Source of the DNA: Thelephora terrestris
Lineage: Eukaryota; Basidiomycota; Agaricomycetes; Thelephorales; Thelephoraceae
Reading direction: 5' to 3'
NCBI GenBank assembly: GCA_015956445.1
Contig: WIUZ02000007.1
Span: forward strand, 372,001 to 436,000
DNA length: 64,000 nt
The notes under the pieces are model-generated. The model saw nothing but the letters and a program-made list of their open reading frames with translations, made no database searches and was not told the origin of the DNA. The position numbers and the translations under genes are program-made. Shown here one piece after another: positions 56,234 to 64,000 of the stretch; the first letter of the stretch is position 1, and each line of letters begins with the position of its first letter.

Positions 56234-58495
56234 TCAATCAACTCCCATAGCCTCGCTCCCGCTGCTGAAGCTGCAAGAGGTCTCAAAAACAAGCTTTCGG
56301 TACCTATCGACAACACCCGGGCTGATACCCAAGGCGCCGACACACCCATCAGGACGTACGATAGCAATTTTCGCACCATCCTCCGTGGAGTAGCTCCTCC
56401 AAACGTGTCCGGCCGAATCCCGGACGACATTTGTCTTTGCAAACTCATCCACGCTCCTCTTGTCGCCCTGCTGGAGCACAATAACCGGCAGCACAGTGTT
56501 TGGAGGGTAGTACTCCAGTAACTTCAAGTAGGGCTTCGCGTTCTCGCTGTCCTTGACGAAAATGAGAGCCGTGTGCTTGTTCGACGAGAAGATATCGAAG
56601 AGGTTAGTTGCTCCCGGTCGGAGACCTGCGTTGAGTGGGACTATTCCTGGAGCGTCCGGCGCGCGATCGCCAGCACGAAGCCGCTTCCCAAGCTTGTAAG
56701 TCTCCTCGCCCAAGCGGTCGACGACCACAGTGCTTCCTCGACAGTTGACGTCCAGTTGATAGAGCCTTATCCCTCGATGGTATGGGGACTCCTCTTCCGG
56801 AACTTCGGTGTGAGGATCCGGGTTGACCGCCTTCTGCAGCAATTCCTTGGTCAGCTCGAGTAGCTTGGCAATGACGGGTAGCCGTTCCGCTGAATAGCTG
56901 TCCAGGAGGCGGGGTGAGGCGAGTGACTTAGTGGCGAGAGCAAGTTTCCAGCCAAGATTGAAAGAGTCTTGAATGCTGGTGTTCATACCCTGAGATCAAC
57001 AGTCAGGACCGAGGTGCAATGTGATGAACGGTACGCGCACCTGTCCACCAATGAATGGATGGGCGTGGGCGGCATCTATACTCTAGATCAGACAATTAGA
57101 CTCAGAGCAAAGCGAGGCGAGCGCACCACCAGCAATGAAAACTCGACCTTTGCTGAATGAGTCCGTCATCCGGATGTTGATGCTAGAAAGCCACGGTTCA
57201 GTCCTGAGCGCTTGAGCAGGTATATAACGGAACGAAGTTTACCGGTAGTAATTCAAAGTCATTACCTCCGAAATTTCAAGCGAATGCAAGCCGCTCAGCT
57301 TCCTGACACCCTCGATGAAATGTTCGGGGGATGTAGACAGATTCTGCCAATCAATATCCGGCCCAGCGATTGCGATCCAAAACTCGTCATTGCCCGCATC
57401 ATCGGTGGGGCGAATCGTTAATCTAGCGGTGAGAACCCAGGTCAGAACCGTATAGGTGACTTAAATTGTTTGTCACTGACAAAGTATTCTGGAAATCACC
57501 CCACGTGTGCCAATACTGCATGCAACATCAGAATCCCATCGAGCGGGCCGAACACATGTACAGCAACCTACACTTTTATCAAAGTTTTTGATTCTCAAGT
57601 CCGCGATAACCCAATGTTCACCGTGTCTAGTCTCCCCGAGGAAAGTGAAGCCCATCTTCTTGCGAACGAATCCTATGGTTGGAGGAACCAGATCAGCCTA
57701 GAACTAGGCGGGCCTAGGGGTCTCTACAAACCTCGTCCACCATCCGACCCAACCACATAATCAGTTTTCAAGTCCTCTTCTACAACACTACCGTCCTCCT
57801 TTGTCTTCTTCAGTCGACATGTGACGCAATCGTCGTCTTGTTCCATATCGACGAGTTCCGTTCCTAGCTCAACCTCGCGTCCGAGCCTGCTGAGGTGGTG
57901 CCTAAGGATACCTTGGGTTTTACCTTGACCAAGGAGAATAGGGTTCAACTATTGACCGGAATATCGAATGAGTCTCCAGTAAAGGTCAGGTTTCTAAAAG
58001 AGAAACAATAGGCTCACATATGGACATTCGGGTGTTGGGGTCATGAAAGGCGAAGTGTCGAAGACGGAGATGACTTGGCTAAAGCCAGATCCAACTTTGC
58101 AAGTTCTAATCTCGGGGATGGGAATGTGTTGCCTCAAGATATCATCCAAGACCCCAAGGGTCCGATACAACTCCATTGAACGGGGCTAGGGCCGAACCGG
58201 AAAATGGGTTAGGTCCCTTGCGCTGGAAGGGAAACTACGAGTCAAACGAATGCGACACACCTGGATTCCAGACCCACGTTGACCAACTGGATGTTTAGGT
58301 GCTTTGTCGATTATTCTCACTGGTACGCCATTTTGCAGCAAGGAGAGAGCCAATACCAGTCCCGCGGGGCCGGCGCCGACCTGGATTACATCCACATCCG
58401 CTCAGCCTTCTTGAACGCACCACGGATTGAGATCTTGAGACATGACTCACAATAAGGACCTTTGGTGGGAGCTTCGAATCTACGGGGACAAGCAT
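56234..58495 (-). CDS. FAD-dependent aromatic hydroxylase (PheA/TfdB phenol monooxygenase family), copy A
   Basis: Flavoprotein that hydroxylates phenolic rings with NAD(P)H and O2; likely cytosolic. Start MLVPVDSKLPPKVLI joins over intron 1 to VGAGPAGLVLALSLL (Rossmann GxGxxG). Then RGSGIQPRSMELYRTLGVLD, YVVGSDGGRG (DG motif), YWHxWGDFQNT region, GRVFIAGDAAHAHPFIGGQ (GD motif formed across an intron), GMNTSIQDSFNLGWKLALAT, and a C-terminal thioredoxin-like domain (GDRAPDAPGIVPLNAGLRPG, RPDGCVGALG). Compared with copy B, one intron acceptor near 57436-57441 reads CTGG instead of CTAG. A CTAG 15 bp downstream (57423-57426) keeps frame and would delete five residues. C-terminal tail is longer than in copy B. 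Confidence 0.87.
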
Positions 58496-59977
58496 ATCGT
58501 GCGTGGTGAGAGAGATGGGGCTCAGAGGTTGGCGCGCAGGTGAAAGGAAGTGGGGTTAACAACATAGAGTAACAACCACATGCCATGGTAAGCCAAGATT
58601 GTTGATTTCGCAACCGGTTCCGAACCTCGCTCCCGCCGAAGGAAGTGAAACAATAACTGCCACAGGAAGCAGCTAAGCTAAACCAGGACAACAAGCTCAG
58701 CACCATTGACTTCAAGCTGGTGGAACGTTTCGAGAGGTAGAGGCTGAACACACTAGGCTATCGAGATCGAGGGAATGGAATAGGGTGAACGAGACAATGC
58801 GAGCACAGTTTTCTTTTTATCAGGGCGAGCATTTACCCGCACCAGGGAACCAAGTATTGATGCCCTCGCAGTCACCAAAAACAAGAGACGGTCATAGACG
58901 CATCCAAATCGGGAGCGCTTCCACGACAGGTCCAGCCGGGGAGCCAAAAAAAATCCGCTGCGGTTGTCGACCTAGCCGAGCATACAGAAAAAAAGTGTTA
59001 CGCATGCACTCACCAATGAGGCCAACGACCTTTAAGTATCAATGTTCATCGTGAAGTATAAGAAGACTGGCAAAGATATCTCGAGAACCTGACCTGACCT
59101 GACCGAGAAAGGGTGTCGCGCCAGGCAAGATGATTTGACCGGGCCACACTATCAGCCCCCCCGTCTTGGGTTTTGAGCACATCTGGTCGCCGAAGGAGTG
59201 TACAGGGGATAATACAATGCCCACGGTCTGGACAATCTGATTTCTTTCACTTCTGGACTTTGTTAGGGCACGCGACAAGCCGGAATGAACCTGTTTCCTC
59301 TTTGCAGGATCGGCAGACAGCTTCGTGTTAGGGTCTACAGCATCTAGACCAATCCGCGTTTACCTCCACGGTGAGAGAACCGTACGATGTGGTGAGGCGA
59401 TGACGTTGATGGACGAGTCGTTGAGAGCCGTGTTCTGATCGAGGGGAAGCAGTAACTTGACTTCCGAGACTGAGACTTGGGGCTAGTTATTTAATAGGAG
59501 ATGGATGTTGGATTCCCATCCATGTCTCCCGATTCAAAGGCCCGTGCAAATACCGGAGTAAGACATACGGGTGCTCGCGAGTGCCTTCTTGGACTGTAAG
59601 AGGGCGTATCAGTGTCAGCACAGAAGTTCGAGCGCATACACGATAACGTGTTTTCCGGGTGGCCCTCAGTGTTCCCCATGAAAGTCCATCTTTGTCAACC
59701 GTTCGTGCCGTCCGGATGTAATCTTACGGCCGCTCTTGCGCCTAGATTTCGCTCCCCTCACGCTTGTGCACAAAATGACCACACCACGCCGAGGGCTAGC
59801 TTGGAGGCAAATACAGTCCAAGTTGAGCTCTAATATTCGCACGTACACTGCGTATTGACCATGCAGCCCACATTATGGTGACATTCCTATCATCGTGCCC
59901 GCGTACTCCCCGTCCTAGAGACAACCACCTTCCCACGATCGCTCATTCTGCCTACCAGCTCCTATAGCCTCGCTCCC
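58496..59977. other. Spacer between hydroxylase copies with remnants of the duplicated unit
   Basis: 58496-58655 continues the 5' flank shared with copy B (62186-62405). Around 58715-58800 a short stretch resembles the region at the transaldolase start (tttcgaggggtagagactga versus tttcgagaggtagaggctga). Bases ~58800-59640 have no counterpart in the first unit and no recognisable gene. From ~59640 to 59977 the sequence again matches the transaldolase-hydroxylase A spacer (55880-56233). Confidence 0.55.
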
Positions 59978-62185
59978 TCAGGTTGCACAGGTCCCAAAAA
60001 CGAGCTTTCGGTACTCATCGACAACATCTGGGCTGATGCCCAAGGCGCCGACGCACCCATCAGGACGTACGATAGCAATTTTCGTATCGTGCTCCGTGGA
60101 GTAGCTCCTCCAAACGTGTCCGGCCGAATCCTGGACGACATTTGTTTTTGCAAACACATCCACGCTCCTCTCGTCGCCCTGCTGGAGCACAATAACCGGC
60201 AGCACATTGTTGGGAGGGTAGTGCTCCAGTAACTCCAAGTAGGGCTTCGCGTTCTCGCTGTCCTTGAAGAAAATGAGAGCCGTGTGCTTGTTCGACGAGA
60301 AGATATCGAAGAGGTGAGTTGCTCCCGGTCGGAGACCTGCGTTGAGTGGGACTATTCCTGGAGCATCCGGCGCGCGATCGCCAGCACGAAGCCGCTTCCC
60401 AAGCTTGTAAGTCTCCTCGTCCAAGCGGTCAACGACCACAGGGCTTCCTCGACAGTTGACGTCCAGTTGATAGAGCCTTATCCCTCGATGGTATGGGGAG
60501 TCCTCTTCCGGGGCATCGACATGAGGATCCAGGTCAACCGCCTTCTGGAGATATTCCTTGGTCAACTCGAGCAGCTTGGCAACGACGGGTAACCGTTCCA
60601 CCGAGTAGCTGTCCAAGAGGCGGGGTGAGGCGAGTGACTTTGTGGCGAGGGCTAGTTTCCAGCCAAGATTGAAGGAGTCTTGAATGCTGGTGTTCATACC
60701 CTGAGATCAACGGTCAGAATCGAGGATGCCGCCTGATAAACAGTAAGCGCACCTGTCCACCAATGAACGGATGGGCGTGGGCAGCATCTACACTCTAAAT
60801 TAGACAATGGGCTCTAAGCAAAGGGGGGGACAAACGCACCACCAGCAAGGAAGACTCGACCTTTGCTGAATGAATCCGTCATCCGGATGTTGATGCTAGC
60901 AGGCAACGGTTCATCTCTGAGCAGGTGTATGATGCGACGAAACGTACCGATAGTAATTCAACGTCATCACCTCCGAAAATTCGAGCGATTGCAAGCCACT
61001 TAGCTTCCTGACTCCCTCGATGAAATGATCGGGGGAGGTAGACAAATTCTGCCAATCGATGTCCGGCCCAGCGATAGCGATCCAAAACTCGTCATTGTCC
61101 GCATCATCGGTGGGGCGAATCGTCAATCTGGCGGTGACAACCCTAGTAAGTAAGGACCGTGCAGGGCGCCTAGATTGCTTGGTACAAACAGTGTATTCTG
61201 GAAGTCACCCCACATGTGCCAATACTGTATGCAGCGTGAGCACCATCGAGCCCAAGCGTTTGTAGAACAACATACACTTTTATCGAGGTTCTTTATTCTC
61301 ACGTCCGCGATAACCCAGTGTTCTCCATGCCTAGTCTCCCCGAGGAAAGGGAAGCCCATCTTCTTGCGGATAAATCCTTTGGATTGTAGCAACTGAGTTG
61401 GCTTGAAACTATGCGAATGCAAAGTCCACGAACCTCGTCCACCGTCCGACCCGACCACGTATTCAGTTTTCAAAACCTCTTCTTCAATACTTCCGTCCTC
61501 TTTTGTCTTCTTCAACCGACATGTGACGCAATCGTCGTGTTGTTCTATGTCGACGAGTTCCGTTCCTAACTCGACCTCGCGTCCGAGCCTGCTGAGGTGG
61601 TGTCTGAGGATACCTTGTGTTCTACTTTGGCCGAGGAGAATAGGGTTCAACTGCCGACCGGAATATCGAATGAGTCTCCAACAAAGGCCAGCTTCGTAAG
61701 AGAGAATCGATGGACTCACGTATGGGCATTCGGGTGTTGGGGTCATGAAAGGCGAAGTATCAAGAACGGAAATGACTTGGCTAAAGCCAGATTCGACTTC
61801 GTAATTTCTAATTTTGGGAACGGGAATGTGTTCCCTCAGGATATCATCCAAGACGCCAAGGGTCCTATACAACTCCATTGAACGGGGCTAGAGCCAAACC
61901 GGAACTGGGTCAGGCATGCTCTGGAGGGGCAACCGCGAGTCGAATGTATGCGGCGAACCTGGATTCCAGACCCGCGTTGACCAACGGGATGTTTAGGAGC
62001 TTTGTCGACGATCCTCACTGGTACACCATTTTGCAGCAAGGAGAGAGCCAATACCAGCCCTGCAGGACCAGCGCCGACCTGGGTTGCACCCACATCCACT
62101 CAGCCTTTTTGAACGCGCGGCCGAGTAAGACATCACTCACAATAAGGACCTTTGGAGTGAGCTTTGAATCTATGGGGGTAAACAT
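59978..62185 (-). CDS. FAD-dependent aromatic hydroxylase (PheA/TfdB family), copy B
   Basis: Same exon plan as copy A. Start MFTPIDSKLTPKVLI joined to VGAGPAGLVLALSLL; RGSGIQPRSMELYRTLGVLD; YVVGSDGGRG; YWHMWGDFQNTLVVTARLTI; a substrate-domain block AIAGPDIDWQNLSTSPDHF; GRVFLAGDAAHAHPFIGGQ; GMNTSIQDSFNLGWKLALAT; thioredoxin-like C-terminus (RPDGCVGALGISPDVV) ending FGTCAT. All splice acceptors examined are canonical, so this copy looks fully functional. It is divergent from the alpha/beta hydrolase gene (451 bp between starts), which hints at a shared promoter and perhaps a linked aromatic or ester substrate. Confidence 0.89.
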
Positions 62186-62636
62186 GTCGTGCGTAGTGAG
62201 AGAGATGGGATTCAGGGGTTGGTGCGCAGGTGGAAGGAAGGTTGACAGTCTCGAGTTATTCCCCTGAAAGCACTGGGTAGACCCACAGAGAGATTCTCCG
62301 AGCCGGAGACGGGGTGATGAGCCGCATTGAACAAGTCAAGACTGCTCATCCACAGCCGGTCCCGAGCCTCTCGCTCCCGCCGAAGGAAGCGGAACAAGAG
62401 CCGGCCCAAGACGAGTTCACGACCCACAGACTCTCAACGCCGGAGGAGTCCCGGTGGGTCAATTCCAGCGCAACTCAGATCGATGATTGAGAGTCGAAGT
62501 GTTGGGCGTCTATTGCAGGGGACTTCTCCGGTCCCATCCAAACCTTCGCTATGTCATCGCTTCAGAACCTCACTATGAAAACTCCCTGACAGTTTCACGG
62601 TTGGCTTCACGGAAGCAAACCCCTTCCACCCCCATC
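62186..62636. promoter_or_regulatory. Divergent promoter region (hydroxylase B / hydrolase)
   Basis: 451 bp between opposite start codons. The left half belongs to the duplicated unit; the right half is unique to this locus. No specific operator recognised. Confidence 0.4.
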
Positions 62637-63897
62637 ATGAGCAACGCGTTCGCCTTCCGTCACGCGCCTCTAAAGGCTCTATGCTTGCTTTCCACAGTCG
62701 CCACGCTGTTGGTGAAGCTACCAGGATGGATGGTCCTCTTGGCCTTCCCCTCTGCTCGCCAGAAACATTCTTGGTCATTCAAACGAGCTCTCCTGGTCAC
62801 TATATTCCAGCACATCTCACCAGCTCTAAACAAGTGAGACTCTTTCCGTTTTCCTTGACCGGCACCAAGCACTCATGAGCCTTCTCTCCAGAGTTGGGCC
62901 GATCAAGGCCTCGCCTGACTTCCAGTCCATCACCAAATCCAAAGTCGCCACAGGCGTCTGGTGTGAACCCAAGCCAGAGCTTATCACCGGCCGCGTCAAG
63001 ACTTGGGCTGAGGCCGCCAAAGTCCAGACAATCCGAGTGCCAGGGTATTGGTACGGCTCTCCCCAGTCTCAAATAGCCACAGGCGCACGAGCCCACTCAG
63101 ACGAAAAGGTTTTCTACCACTTCCACGCTGGGGCGTACATCATGGAGACCGCTCACCCGCAAGGTATCTCGACCCCGGTGATCACGGGTTTATTGGAGAA
63201 GACCAAAACCGTGAACCGCTTGTTCTCCCTTGAATACCGGCTCTCCTCTTCCGCCCCCTTCCCCACTGCCAACCCTTTCCCCGCCGCCTTGATTGATGCC
63301 GTTACCGGATACAATTACCTCATCTCGGAGGTCGGATTCGAGCCAAAGAATATCATTCTCGTCGCCGATTCCGCCGGGGGTCACCTAGCTCTTTCTTTCC
63401 TCCGGTACTTGGTCGACACCTCTGTCCTCCCAGTGCCGGGAGCATTCATCGGCCTTTCTCCTTTGTGCGACATCACCAGCTCCCACCTCGCCAACCATGA
63501 CTCTTCCCTCGTATCTGGAACCGACGTCGTCGGAAGGTTGGACAAGGGTCTCCTCGAATGGGCATGGAAATCGTTCGCGGGACCTCTTCTCGATGATCCC
63601 AACGATGGCCCAACGAAGAACCCGTACCTTTCACCTGCCTCTATCAGCCCTGATATCGAATCCACTATATCCTTCAAGGGCTTCCCCGAAACTTTCTTGG
63701 TCTCTGGTGGGGCTGAGCGGATCCGTGATGCTGTGAGGACGTTAAAGCAGAGGTTGGTACGGGACCTGGGTGAGGAGAAAGTCACAGGGTATGAGGCGCC
63801 GGATGGTGTGCATGATTTCTTGGCGTTGACGTGGCACGAGCCCGAGAGGACAGAGGTCCTAGATTTGCTCTCAAGTTGGGTTGATAGAAATCACTAG
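62637..63897 (+). CDS. Alpha/beta hydrolase (HSL/Abhydrolase_3-type esterase) with N-terminal membrane anchor
   Basis: Predicted esterase/lipase. Model join(62637..62833,62892..63897), 400 residues, divisible by three; the 58-nt intron is GT-AG. An N-terminal hydrophobic segment (LKALCLLSTVATLLVKLPGW) suggests an ER or microsomal anchor. The oxyanion-hole motif is HAGAY (in place of HGGG/HGGA), the nucleophile elbow ADSAGGHLALS holds the catalytic Ser, the acid is likely in FLVSGGAERIRD, and the His in APDGVHDFLALT. Similar anchored hydrolases occur in many mushroom genomes; substrate unknown. Poly(A)-side sequence follows to the window end with no further gene. Confidence 0.88.
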
Positions 63898-64000
63898 GGA
63901 CAAGATGAGTCCTTCTCATCGCTCTCTGTTGTTCCCAAGATTTGGTTCCATCTATTCTTTAGTTATGTAATTTAGGCTTTGTCGTGGAGCGCAATCGAAG

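Larger units (their letters stand above)
55745..62405. repeat. Tandem duplication of transaldolase-upstream region plus hydroxylase
   Basis: Two direct units: ~55745-58655 and ~58715-62405. Each contains the spacer that lies upstream of transaldolase, a hydroxylase gene, and ~200-bp 5' flank ending near ctcgctcccgccgaaggaag (58635-58654; 62378-62397). The second unit carries about 0.8 kb of extra sequence in its left spacer. Confidence 0.7.

Noticed and set aside
1-64000. CRISPR array, bacterial operon or viral genome
   Set aside because: No regularly spaced repeats; pervasive spliceosomal introns and fungal gene families exclude a prokaryotic source.

Overview
The window comes from a filamentous fungus, almost certainly an agaricomycete basidiomycete. 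Genes are dense and broken by many 50-70 nt GT-AG introns, several exons are only 9-17 nt, and the families (tandem F-box/LRR proteins, fungal M43 metalloproteases, a DNA methyltransferase fused to a SNF2/RING helicase, Tnp2 transposons) are typical of that group. Exon joins below were worked out by hand from reading frame, splice dinucleotides and family motifs. Where summed exon lengths are divisible by three I treat the model as firm.

Layout. 1-4.4 kb: two tandem F-box genes, the first cut by the window edge; a 77-bp foldback element sits between them. 4.8-5.7 kb: a conserved-looking protein I cannot name. 6.0-9.7 kb: a CLC chloride channel with more than 20 exons. 10.0 kb: tRNA-Tyr. 10.8-15.4 kb: a minus-strand run of housekeeping genes, namely DMC1 (meiotic recombinase), MED4 (Mediator), tRNA-Phe and NAXD (NAD(P)HX dehydratase). 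17.4-18.5 kb: first secreted M43 metalloprotease. 20.1-24.0 kb: a CTD-interacting (CID) protein facing tail-to-tail a PAP2 lipid phosphatase. 24.2-31.3 kb: an 8-exon gene for a DNMT5/RAD8-type cytosine methyltransferase-SNF2-RING protein, divergent from PAP2 over 211 bp. 31.5-32.5 kb and 41.1-42.1 kb: the second and third M43 proteases. Between them lie a Cys-rich unknown, an NTF2-like protein and a short-chain dehydrogenase. 42.8-53.3 kb: nested transposable elements. 54.4-63.9 kb: transaldolase, two tandem FAD aromatic hydroxylases, and a membrane-anchored alpha/beta hydrolase divergent from the second hydroxylase.

The most striking structure is the three-layer nest. An old terminal-inverted-repeat element (42787-53318) was entered by a 9.7-kb Tnp2-type DNA transposon with perfect 35-bp inverted repeats, an accessory gene and a transposase gene. 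That transposase gene was then split by a 3.28-kb insertion with TG...CA ends and a 5-bp target duplication, which carries its own multi-exon coiled-coil gene. The other themes are local duplication (F-box pair, hydroxylase pair, three proteases) and unusual splicing (9-nt microexon, GC-AG introns).

Weak areas: 9.7-10.0, 10.1-10.8, 15.4-17.4, 18.5-20.1, 32.6-35.1, 36.0-37.1, 37.7-38.9, 40.2-41.1 and 53.3-54.4 kb hold no gene I can name.
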